Positions 38,091 through 50,032 of a stretch of 64,000 nt of DNA are shown piece after piece (the first letter of the stretch is position 1; the number at the start of each line of letters is the position of its first letter). The DNA is taken from the NCBI GenBank assembly GCA_964016885.1, contig OZ024747.1:61140897-61204896 (forward strand), read 5' to 3'. The notes below the pieces were generated by a model. The model saw nothing but the letters and a program-made list of their open reading frames with translations, was not told the DNA's origin and did no database searches. Source of the DNA: Eledone cirrhosa. Taxonomy: Eukaryota > Mollusca > Cephalopoda > Octopoda > Eledonidae. Made by a program: the position numbers and the translations under genes.

Positions 38091-41081
38091 ACATATATAG
38101 ACATTAATATGAACATATACACATATACAGAGACACTGATATGAACATATACACATATATAGACATTGATATGGACATATACACATATATAGAGACATTG
38201 ATATGGACATATACACATATTTAGAGACATTGATATGAACATATACACATATATAGAGACACTGATATGAACATATACACATATATAGACATTGATATGG
38301 ACATATACACATATATAGAGACATTGGTATGGACATGTACACATATATAGAGACATTGATATGAACATATACACATACATAGAAACACTGATATGAACAT
38401 ATACACATATATAGAGACTGATATAGACATATACACATATATAGAGACATTGTTATGGACATATACACATATTTAGAGACATTGATATGAACATATACAC
38501 ATATATAGAGACACTGATATGGACATATACACCTATATAGAGACACTAATATGAACATATACACACATATAGAGACACTGATATGGACATATACACATAT
38601 ATAGAGACATTGATATGGACATATACACATATATAGAGACACTAATATGAACATATACACATATATAGAGACATTGATATGGACATATACACATATATAG
38701 AGACACTAATATGAACATATACACATATATAGAGACACTAATATGAACATATACACACATATAGAGACACAGATATGGACATATACACATATATAGAGAC
38801 ACTAATATGAACATATATACATATATAGAGACATTGATATGGACATATACACATATATAGAGACATTGATATGAACATAAACACATATACAGAGACACTG
38901 ATATGAACATATACACATATATACAGACATTGATATGAACATATACACATATATAGAGACATTGATATGGACATATACACATATTTAGAGACATTGATAT
39001 GAACATATACACATATATAGAGACACTGATATGGACATATACACATATATAGAGACACTAATATGAACATATACACATATATAGAGACACTGATATGGAC
39101 ATATACAGATATATAGAGACACTGATATGGACATATACACATATATATAGACATTGATATGGACATATACACATATATAGAGACATTGATATGAACATAT
39201 ACACATACATAGAAACACTGATATGAACATATACACATATATAGAGACACTGATATGGACATATACACATATATAGAGACACTGATATGGACATATACAC
39301 ATATATATAGACATTGATATGGACATATACACCCACGCTAGCGTGGAACAGGGACGTTAAACGATGATGATGATGATGATGACACATATATAGAGACATT
39401 AATATGAACATATATACATATATAGAGACATTGATATGAACATATAAACATATATAGAAACGCTGATATGACATATACACATATATAGAGACACTGATAT
39501 GGACATATACATATATATAGAGACACTAATATGAACATATACACATATATAGAAACACTGATATGAACATATATACATATATAGAGACATTGATATGGAC
39601 ATATACACATATATAGAAACACTGATATGAACATATATACATATATAGAGACATTGATATGAACATATACACATACATAGAAACACTGACATGAACATAT
39701 ACACATATATAGAGACACTGATATGGACATATACACATATATAGAGACATTGGTATGGACATATACACATATATAGAGACATTGATATGGACATATACAC
39801 ATATTTAGAGACATTGATATGAACATATACACATATATAGAGACACTGATATGGACATATACACATATATAGAGACACTAATATGAACATATACACATAT
39901 ATACAGACATTGATATGGACATATACACATATATAGAGACATTAATATGAACATATACACATATACAGAGACACTAATATGAACATATACACATATACAG
40001 AGACACTAATATGAACATATACACATATATACAGACATTGATATGGACATATACACATATATAGAGACACTGATATGGACATATACACATATATAGAGAC
40101 ACTAATATGAACATATACACATATACAGAGACACTAATATGAACATATACACATATATACAGACATTGATATGGACATATACACATATATAGAGACACTG
40201 ATATGGACATATACACCCATGCAAGCGTGGAACAGGGACGTTAAACGATGATGATGATGATGATGACGATGACACATATATAGAGACATTGATATGAACA
40301 TATACACATACATAGAAACACTGATATGACATATACACATATATAGAGACACTGATATGGACATATACATAAATATAGAGACACTAATATGAACATATAC
40401 ACATATATAGAAACACTGATATGAACATATACACATATATAGAGACATTGATATGAACATATACACATATATAGAGACACTAATATGAACATATACACAT
40501 ATATAGAGACATTGATATGAACATATACACATATACAGAGACACTGATATGAACATATACACATATATAGAGACACTGATATGGACATATACACATATAT
40601 AGAGACACTAATATGAACATATACACATATACTGAGACACTAAGATGAACATATACACATATATACAGACATTGATATGGACATATACACATATATAGAG
40701 ACACTGATATGGACATATACACCCATGCAGGCGTGGAACAGGGACGTTAAACGATGATGATGATGATGATGACGATGACATATATATAGAGACATTGATA
40801 TGAACATATACACATACATAGAAACACTGATATGACATATACACATATATAGAGACACTAATATGAACATATACACATATATAGAGACACTAATATGAAC
40901 ATATACACATATATAGAGACACTGATATGGACATATACACATAAATAGAGACATTGATATGAACATATACACATATACAGAGACACTGATATGAACATAT
41001 ACACATATATACAGACATTGATATGGACATATACACATATATAGAGACATTGATATGAACATAGACACATATACAGAGACA

Positions 41082-43240
41082 CTAATATGAACATATACAC
41101 ATATACAGAGACACTAATATGAACATATACACATATATACAGACATTGATATGGACATATACACATATATAGAGACACTGATATGGACATATACACATAT
41201 ATACAGACATTAATATGAATATATACACATATACAGAGACATTGATATGGACATATACACATATATAGAAACACTGATATGAACATATACACATATATAG
41301 AGACATTGATATAAACATATACACATATATAGAGACATTAATATGAACATATACACATATACAGAGACACTAATATGAACATATAAACATATACAGAGAC
41401 ACTAATATGAACATATACACATATATACAGACATTGATATGGACATATACACATATATAGAGACACTGATATGGACATATACACATATATAGAGACATTA
41501 ATATGAACATATACACATATACAGAGACACTAATATGAACATATACACATATACAGAGACACTAATATGAACATATACACATATATACAGACATTGATAT
41601 GGACATATACACATATATAGAGACACTGATATGGACATATACACATATATAGAGACACTAATATGAACATATACACATATACAGAGACACTAAAATGAAC
41701 ATATACACATATATACAGACATTGATATGGACATATACACATATATAGAGACACTGATATGGACATATACACCCATGCAAGCGTGGAACAGGGACGTTAA
41801 ACGATGATGATGATGATGATGATGACGATGACACATATATAGAGACATTGATATGAACATATACACATACATAGAAACACTGATATGACATATACACATA
41901 TATAGAGACACTGATATGGACATATACATAAATATAGAGACACTAATATGAACATATACACATATATAGAAACACTGATATGAACATATACACATATATA
42001 GAGACATTGATATGAACATATACACATATATAGAGACACTAATATGAACATATACACATATATAGAGACATTGATATGAACATATACACACATACAGAGA
42101 CACTGATATGAACATATACACATATATAGAGACACTGATATGGACATATACACCCATGCAAGCGTGGAACAGGGACGTTAAACGATGATGATGATGATGA
42201 TGATGACACATATATAGAGACATTAATATGAACATATACACATATATAGAGGCATTGATATGAACATATTCACATATACAGAGACACTGATATGAACATA
42301 TACACATATATACAGACATCGATATGGACATATACACATATATAGAGACACTGATATAGACATTGATATGGACATATACACCCATGCAAGCGTGGAACAG
42401 GGATGTTAAACGATGATGATGATGATGATGATGACACATATATAGAGACATTAATATGAACATACATACATATATAGAGACATTGATATGACATATACAC
42501 ATATATAGAGACACTGATATGGACATATACATATATATAGAGACATTGATATGAACATATACACATATACAAAGACACTGATATGAACATATACACATAT
42601 ATACAGACATTGATATGGACATATACACATATATACAGACATTGATATGAACATATACACATATATAGAGACACTATGGACATATACACATACATAGAGA
42701 CACTGATATGACATATACACATATATAGAGACACTGATATGGACATATACATAAATATAGAGACACTAATATGAACATATACACATATATAGAAACACTG
42801 ATATGAACATATACACATATATAGAGACATTGATATGAACATATACACATATATAGAGACACTAATATGAACATATACACATATATAGAGACATTGATAT
42901 GAACATATACACATATACAGAGACACTGATATGAACATATACACATATATAGAGACACTGATATGGACATATACACATATATAGAGACACTAATATGAAC
43001 ATATACACATATACTGAGACACTAATATGAACATATACACATATATACAGACATTGATATGGACATATACACATATATAGAGACACTGATATGGACATAT
43101 ACACCCATGCAAGCGTGGAACAGGGACGTTAAACGATGATGATGATGATGATGACGATGACATATATATAGAGACATTGATATGAACATATACACATATA
43201 CAGAGACACTGATATGAACATATACACATATACAGAGACA
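41082..43240. repeat. 2.0-kb higher-order satellite block E, copy 1
   Basis: Positions 41,530, 41,658, 41,797 and 42,270 recur exactly 1,999 bp later. The left part (41,082) recurs 2,159 bp later; the 160-bp difference equals five 32-bp units removed from copy 2 near 43,490. Confidence 0.8.
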
Positions 43241-44755
43241 CTAATATGAACATATACACATATACAGAGACACTAATATGAACATATACACATATATACA
43301 GACATTGATATGGACATATACACATATATAGAGACACTGATATGGACATATACACATATATACAGACATTAATATGAATATATACACATATACAGAGACA
43401 TTGATATGGACATATACACATATATAGAAACACTGATATGAACATATACACATATATAGAGACATTGATATAAACATATACACATATATAGAGACATTAA
43501 TATGAACATATACACATATACAGAGACACTAATATGAACATATACACATATACAGAGACACTAATATGAACATATACACATATATACAGACATTGATATG
43601 GACATATACACATATATAGAGACACTGATATGGACATATACACATATATAGAGACACTAATATGAACATATACACATATACAGAGACACTAAAATGAACA
43701 TATACACATATATACAGACATTGATATGGACATATACACATATATAGAGACACTGATATGGACATATACACCCATGCAAGCGTGGAACATGGACGTTAAA
43801 CGATGATGATGATGATGATGATGACGATGACACATATATAGAGACATTGATATGAACATATACACATACATAGAAACACTGATATGACATATACACATAT
43901 ATAGAGACACTGATATGGACATATACATAAATATAGAGACACTAATATGAACATATACACATATATAGAAACACTGATATGAACATATACACATATATAG
44001 AGACATTGATATGAACATATACACATATATAGAGACACTAATATGAACATATACACATATATAGAGACATTGATATGAACATATACACACATACAGAGAC
44101 ACTGACATGAACATATACACATATATAGAGACACTGATATGGACATATACACCCATGCAAGCGTGGAACAGGGACGTTAAACGATGATGATGATGATGAT
44201 GATGACACATATATAGAGACATTAATATGAACATATACACATATATAGAGGCATTGATATGAACATATTCACATATACAGAGACACTGATATGAACATAT
44301 ACACATATATACAGACATCGATATGGACATATACACATATATAGAGACACTGATATAGACATTGATATGGACATATACACCCATGCAAGCGTGGAACAGG
44401 GATGTTAAACGATGATGATGATGATGATGATGACACATATATAGAGACATTAATATGAACATACATACATATATAGAGACATTGATATGACATATACACA
44501 TATATAGAGACACTGATATGGACATATACATATATATAGAGACATTGATATGAACATATACACATATACAAAGACACTGATATGAACATATACACATATA
44601 TACAGACATTGATATGGACATATACACATATATACAGACATTGATATGGACATATACACATATATACAGACATTGATATGAACATATACACATATATAGA
44701 GACATTGATATGGACATATACACATATATAGAGACATTAATATGAACATATACAC
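43241..44755. repeat. 2.0-kb higher-order satellite block E, copy 2 (partial)
   Basis: Matches 41,082-42,756 with one five-unit contraction. Cassettes at 43,770, 44,151 and 44,382 match 41,770, 42,155 and 42,385; single-base differences exist, such as gaacatgg instead of gaacaggg in the cassette at 43,770. Confidence 0.75.
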
Positions 44756-45339
44756 ATATACAGAGACACTAATATGAACATATACACATATACAGAGACA
44801 CTAATATGAACATATACACATATATACAGACATTGATATGGACATATACAGATATATAGACACTGATATGGACATATACACATATATAGAGACACTAATA
44901 TGAACATATACACATATATACAGACATTGATATGGACATATACACATATATAGAGACACTGATATGGACATATACACCCATGCAAGCGTGGAACAGGGAC
45001 GTTAAACGATGATGATGATGATGATGATGATGACACATATATAGAGACATTGATATGAACATATACACATACATAGAAACACTGATATGACAAATACACA
45101 TATATAGAAACACTGATATGAACATATACACATATATAGAGACATTGATATGAACATATACACATATACAGAGACACTGATATGAACATATACACATATA
45201 TAGAAACACTGATATGAACATATACACATATATAGAGACACTGATATGGACATATACACATATATATAGACATTGATATGGACATGTACACCCATGCAAG
45301 CGTGGAACAGGGACGTTAAACGATGATGATGATGATGAC

Positions 45340-47660
45340 ACATATATAGAGACATTAATATGAACATATATACATATATAGAGACATTGATATGAACATA
45401 TACACATACATAGAAACACTGATATGACATATACACATATATAGAGACACTGATATGGACATATACATATATATAGAGACACTAATATGAACATATACAC
45501 ATATATAGAAACACTGATATGAACATATACACATATATAGAGACATTGATATGAACATATACACATATATAGAGACACTAATATGAACATATACACATAT
45601 ATAGAAACACTGATATGAACATATACACATATATAGAGACACTAATATGAACATATACACATATATAGAGACATTGATATGGACATATACACATATATAG
45701 AGACATTGATATGAACATATACTGATATATAGACACAGATACGGACATATACACATGTATAGAGTCATTGATATGGACATATACACATATATAGAGACAC
45801 TGATATGGACATATACACATATATAGAGACACTGATATGGACATATACACATACATAGAGACACTGATATGGACATATACACATACATAGAGACACTGAT
45901 ATGGACATATACACATACATAGAGACACTGATATGGACATATACACATATATAGAGACACTGATATGGACATATACACATATATATGGACATATACACAT
46001 ACATAGAGACACTGATATGGACATATACACATATATAGAGACATTGATATGAACATATACACATATATAGAGACACTGATATGGACATATACACATATAT
46101 AGAGACACTGATATGGACATATACACATATATAGAGACACTAATATGAACATATACACATATATAGAGACACTGATATGGACATATACACATATATAGAG
46201 ACATTGATATGAACATATACACATATACAGAGACACTGATATGAACATATACACATATATACAGACATTGATATAGACATATACACATATAGAGAGACAC
46301 TGATATGGACATATACACATATATAGAGACACTAATATGGACATATACACATATATAGAGACACTAATATGAACATATACACATATATAGAGACACTAAT
46401 ATGAACATATACACATATATAGAAACACTGATATGAACATATACACATATATAGAGACACTAATATGAACATATACACATATATAGAGACACTAATATGG
46501 ACATATACACATATATAGAAACACTGATATGAACATATACACATATATAGAGACACTAATATGAACATATACACATATATAGAGACATTGATATGGACAT
46601 ATACACATATATAGAGACATTGATATGAACATATACTGATATATAGACACAGATACGGACACATACACATGTATAGAGTCATTGATATGGACATATACAC
46701 ATATATAGAGACACTAATATGAACATATACACATATATAGAGACACTAATATGGACATATACACATATATAGAGACACTAATATGAACATATACACATAT
46801 ATAGAGACACTAATATGAACATATACACATATATAGAAACACTGATATGAACATATACACATATATAGAGACATTGATATGAACATATACACATATATAG
46901 AGACACTAATATGAACATATACACATATATAGAGACATTGATATGGACATATACACATATATAGAGACACTAATATGAACATATACACATATATAGAGAC
47001 ACTAATATGAACATATACACATATATAGAGACATTGATATGGACATATACACATATATAGAGACACTGATATGGACATATACACATATATAGAGACACTG
47101 ATATGAACATATACACATATATAGAGACATTGATATGAACATATACACATATATAGAGACATTGATATGGACATATACACATATATAGAGACACTAATAT
47201 GAAGGTATACACATATATAGAGACACTGATATGAACATATACACATATATAGAGACACTGATATGAAGGTATACACATATATAGAGACACTGATATGAAC
47301 ATATACACTTATATAGAGACACTGATATGGACATATACACATACATAGAAACACTGATATGGACATATACACATATATAGAGACACTGATATGGACATAT
47401 ACACATATATAGAGACATTGATATGAACATATACACATATATAGAGACATTGATATGGACATATACACATATATTGAGACATTGATATGGACATATACAC
47501 ATGTATAGAAACACTGATATGGACATATACACATATATAGAGACACTGATATGGACATATACACATATATAGAGACATTGATATGGACATATACACATAT
47601 ATAGAGACACTAATATGAAGATATACACATATATAGAGACACTGATATGGACATATACAC
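45340..47660. repeat. cassette-free right flank of the 32-bp satellite
   Basis: After the last cassette (ending 45,339) the array runs about 2.3 kb with 32-bp units only and no GAT tract. It contains two copies of an unusual unit with actgatatatagacacagatacgg (shown here only by position: 45,720-45,775 and 46,635-46,690), about 915 bp apart, so a local higher-order repeat exists here too. Edge units are more degenerate (gaaggtatac at 47,202 and 47,266). Confidence 0.85.
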
Positions 47661-48204
47661 ACACAGACACAGACACTCATGGTGGTGATGACAATGTTTA
47701 TGTTGATTGTGATGGTGGTGGTGATGTCGATGATGGTAATGACAATGCTGGTGGTGGTGATGAAACTGACGATGACGACGATGTTGGTGGTTGTGGTGGT
47801 GGTGATGATGGGGATGATGATGATGATAATGGTGGTAGTGGTGATGATGATGGTAGTGGTGGTGGTGGTGATGATGACGATGCTAATGAAGATGATGGTG
47901 ATGATGGTGGTGGTGGTGGTGGTGATGAAGATGATGATGTTGCCGGTAGTAGTAGTAGTAGTGGTGGTGGTGATGAAGATGATGACAATCATGATGACGA
48001 TGATGATGTTGCCGGTATTAGTAGTAGTAGTAGTAGTGGTGGTGATGGTGGTGGTGGTGGTGGTGATGAAGATGATGACAATCATGATGACGATGATGAT
48101 GTTGCCGGTAGTAGTAGTAGTAGTAGTGGTGGTGGTGGTGGTGATGACGATGATGACAATCATAATGTTGCCGGTGGTGAGGATGATGGCTATGATGAGG
48201 ATGG

Positions 48205-48238
<34 letters not shown>

Positions 48239-48262
48239 ACTGATACTGATGATGAAACCGAT
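47661..48262 (+). repeat. GGT/GAT/AGT triplet microsatellite tract
   Basis: Imperfect (GGT)n, (GAT)n and (AGT)n blocks. A composite run containing gttgccggtag recurs at about 47,938, 48,008, 48,101 and 48,167, so triplet units are grouped into 66-93-bp tandem units. Because everything is in threes, frames stay open on both strands (an Asp/Gly-rich frame at 47,615-48,265 plus; a Thr/Ile-rich frame on minus). I see no domain and do not call a gene. Clusters of GGT could support G-quadruplex formation; this is inference. Confidence 0.85.
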
Positions 48263-48285
48263 TAAAACAATAAGGATGATATCGT

Positions 48286-48367
48286 TGATGTTAATAATGA
48301 TAATAATAACAACAACAATAATAAAAATAATAAAAATAATGAAAATAATAAAAATAATAAAAATAAT
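48286..48367 (-). repeat. (AAT/AAAAT)n microsatellite at the LINE 3' end
   Basis: Runs of aataat and aaaaataat directly follow the last recognisable codons of the non-LTR element read on the minus strand, where they appear as ttattttta units. It is either the element's own 3' tail or its target. A very similar tract lies on the other side of the element at 49,211-49,301. Confidence 0.8.
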
Positions 48368-49210
48368 GTTTTCTTTATTAACCACCATACTTGCTTCTCT
48401 CACCCATCTTTCAACAAAATTCTGGGAAGAGAGCACTTCCCTCTCTACCCTGATTTTCCTTTTCAAATGAAATTTGAAAAAGTTAATCAGGGCATCACCG
48501 AAGAGGTAAGTGCTCGTCTTCAGCCCTTTCAAACGTGTCCACCATACTATCTCTTTCGCCATGGCCACCAGACAGATAAAAACTGCCTGCCCTTCCCGGC
48601 TAAAGGAAGAGGGCGGGGCAATCCTCACGATGGACTCAGCTGATAGCTGGATCCGTCCTACACGTGACAGCAGGTGTTTGACATAAACCCACAAGTCAGC
48701 AATGCTCGGACACTGGACGAGTGCGTGCAGGACGGTTTCGTCGCCCTGTGCGCATCTCGGACATGCCCGGCTGACGGCACCTCCATGCCTGTAAAGTTTA
48801 TCCCGAACTGGCAAAGCTCCCCGGTAGCACTGCCAGGCCAGGGATTTCTGGAAGTTGTCCATAGGCCCCGGCCCGAAAGTCCTTCCGAAGAGATTGGCTA
48901 GTTGATTTTCGTCGACGCCTAGAGTTTCTCCAAGTACGTCGTCGCTCTTCCCCTCCACTAATCCCCTATAGAACGCCAAGGTGGAGTTTCCACCGATCAC
49001 ATTGCCCGATTGGTCGAGGGCTGTGAGCGCCTGAAGACATTCCATTCTCCAAGCGCTCCCTCTCGGTCTTCACTTGACCCAGGACTGCAGCTCCGTCAAG
49101 GAGACGAGCTGGGGAAAAACGTGTCTAGCAAACGGCGACCACACCTGATCACCGTCGATGAAGAGGTGGAGATGTCGTAGCCTGATGAAGAGGTGGAGAT
49201 GTCGTAGCCT
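48368..49210 (-). pseudogene. non-LTR retrotransposon ORF2 C-terminal fragment (zf-RVT)
   Basis: Minus-strand remnant of the C-terminal part of a LINE-type reverse transcriptase. The readable frame from the Met at 49,045 gives about 226 residues before the ATT tail. It contains the reverse-transcriptase zinc-binding signature CPRC-x8-H-x4-C (C95, C98, H107, C112 counted from that Met), preceded by FQKSLAWQCYRGALPVRDKL and followed by a Trp/aromatic-rich region and KFHLKRKIRVERE. Homologous reading continues upstream to 49,210 in the same frame but through a TGA at 49,070-49,072. The catalytic reverse transcriptase and endonuclease domains are absent, so the copy is 5'-truncated and dead. No stop separates the C-terminus from the microsatellite tail, so the open frame runs on artificially to 47,309. 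Clade is uncertain; the domain arrangement fits the L1/Tx1 group best. Confidence 0.85.
49157..49210. repeat. 27-bp tandem duplication at the LINE 5' junction
   Basis: Two identical 27-bp copies, 49,157-49,183 and 49,184-49,210, each beginning gatgaagaggtggagatg. They form the extreme 5' end of the retained LINE sequence and abut the microsatellite at 49,211. Such a duplication could arise at the end of truncated reverse transcription or by later slippage. Confidence 0.9.
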
Positions 49211-49301
49211 GAAAAATAATAAAAATAATAAAAATAATAAAAATAATGAAAATAATGAAAATAATGAAAATAATGAAAATAATGAAAATAATAAAAATAA
49301 T
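49211..49301. repeat. (AAAATAAT/GAAAATAAT)n microsatellite
   Basis: About ten units of aaaaataat and gaaaataat type, sharing composition with the tract at 48,286-48,367 on the other side of the LINE fragment. Minus-strand reading is IIF repeats; not coding. Confidence 0.85.
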
Positions 49302-49574
49302 TACCACTATCTGATCAATGAATTGTGTCTTCATATAATGTAAATATTTACAGTTGCATGTCTCTACAATATGTGCATATGTCTGTATGTGCAATTGTAT
49401 GCACTGAATAATATAAAAGTGAATCAAGTACACAGAACTGGTCTTAAGGGTTCTCGGTTCAAATGTAATTAAGGTCAACTGATCCTCCTCTTCCATAGGG
49501 TCAATACTCAATACTCTATGTATTGTATTAGAGATGCTGTATATTTCTTGTAAAGATATTGGTTATTGGTCACA
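49302..49574. other. unique AT-rich spacer, no gene seen
   Basis: Single-copy-looking sequence with no open frame of recognisable family. It contains only short repeated words (gtcaatactcaatactc at about 49,499). Confidence 0.5.
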
Positions 49575-49805
49575 CTAGAGAGAGGATGTTAAGAGTGTGT
49601 GTGTGTATGAGAGTGTGTATGTGTGAGAGAGAGTGTGTATGTGTGTGTGTGAGAGAGTGTGTATGTGTGTGTGTGAGAGAGTGTGCATGTGTGTGTGTGA
49701 GAGAGAGAGTATGTATGTGTGTGTGAGAGAGAGAGTGTGTGTGTGTGAGAGAGAGTGTGTATGTATGTGTGTGTGTGAGAGAGAGAGAGTGTGTATGTGT
49801 ATGTG
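49575..49805. repeat. (TG)n/(AG)n compound microsatellite
   Basis: Alternating tgtgtgtg and gagagaga runs with the recurring junction gagagtgtgtatgtgtg, period roughly 25-35 bp. Strong strand asymmetry (G/T and G/A only) on the plus strand. Confidence 0.85.
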
Positions 49806-49890
49806 TGTGGTAATGGTGGTGGTAGCGATAATACTGAAAAATTCTGTTTTAACCTCACACTGTAACAAGTCTTTATGAAAAGGGGATAGA
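49806..49890 (+). repeat. diverged ~80-bp flank repeat, copy 1
   Basis: Sequence beginning gtaatggtggtggtagcg and including tctttatgaaaaggggata resembles 51,230-51,320 (gtgatggtggaagtgcc ... tctttatggaaagcagata) at perhaps 75 percent by eye. The two copies bracket the minisatellite between them. Confidence 0.6.
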
Positions 49891-49998
49891 AAGTGTGTGT
49901 GTGTGTGAGGAAGAGAGAGAGATCCAGGATGGAGGAGGTGAGAGAGTGTGTGTGTGTGTGAGGAAGAGAGAGAGAGATGGAGGATGGAGGAGGTGAGG

Positions 49999-50032
<34 letters not shown>

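Larger units (their letters stand above)
215..45339 (+). repeat. SINE 3'-tail cassettes embedded in the satellite (about 80 copies)
   Basis: Each cassette reads ccatgcaagcg, then ggaacagggacgttaaac, then (GAT)3-12 and gac, about 40-65 bp in total. Approximate starts: 215, 472, 948, 1652, 1988, 2757, 3178, 3718, 4572, 5100, 5407, 5608, 5989, 6711, 6948, 8248, 8607, 9446, 9972, 10392, 10972, 11858, 12386, 12694, 12896, 13270, 13992, 14232, 15541, 15887, 16731, 17098, 17346, 18395, 18741, 19468, 20767, 21009, 22315, 22659, 23508, 23874, 24118, 25171, 25517, 26251, 27588, 27930, 28649, 29984, 30332, 31088, 31430, 31719, 32451, 33008, 33267, 33667, 34409, 34667, 35486, 35803, 36048, 36497, 37253, 37504, 38036, 39330, 40218, 40728, 41770, 42155, 42385, 43105, 43770, 44151, 44382, 44979, 45292. 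All sit after acatatacac and before acatatatag of the 32-bp unit. The sequence resembles the 3' end of the SINE at 51,590-51,930. Confidence 0.9.
1..47660. repeat. giant 32-bp satellite array with interspersed SINE-tail cassettes
   Basis: Continuous tandem array whose base unit is 32 bp; a clean unit is 47,427-47,458, with the core acatatacacatatat followed by agagaca and a variable end (cattgatatga, cactgatatgg or cactaatatga). The window begins inside the array, so its left end is unknown; the right end fades into a (CA)-like stretch at about 47,650-47,670. Removing the cassettes leaves roughly 1,300-1,400 units. Because 32 is not a multiple of three, each minus-strand frame reads the same 32-residue Tyr/Ile/Cys/Val-rich peptide; stops come mainly from the taatat variant. 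I treat all open frames here as non-coding. The unit is AT-rich and partly self-complementary (acatatatat). Seen directly: periodicity and variants. Inferred: heterochromatic satellite. Confidence 0.97.

Noticed and set aside
1..47660. CRISPR-like look of 32-bp direct repeats
   Set aside because: Repeats are directly adjacent with no unique spacers, and the surroundings are animal retroposons with no cas genes.
36..47676. Hundreds of minus-strand open frames of 60-467 codons in the first 47 kb
   Set aside because: All are the same 32-residue periodic reading of the satellite in three frames, overlapping one another; no domain and no codon bias independent of the repeat.
47615..48470. Asp/Gly-rich and Met/Val-rich plus-strand frames
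   Set aside because: Pure consequence of GAT/GGT triplets; no start context or domain.
48674..48901. 75-codon plus-strand frame
   Set aside because: Antisense shadow of the LINE C-terminal coding region.
47309..49045. A single 578-codon minus-strand protein
   Set aside because: Only the first ~226 codons are LINE-derived; the remainder is microsatellite and satellite read through because no stop remains.
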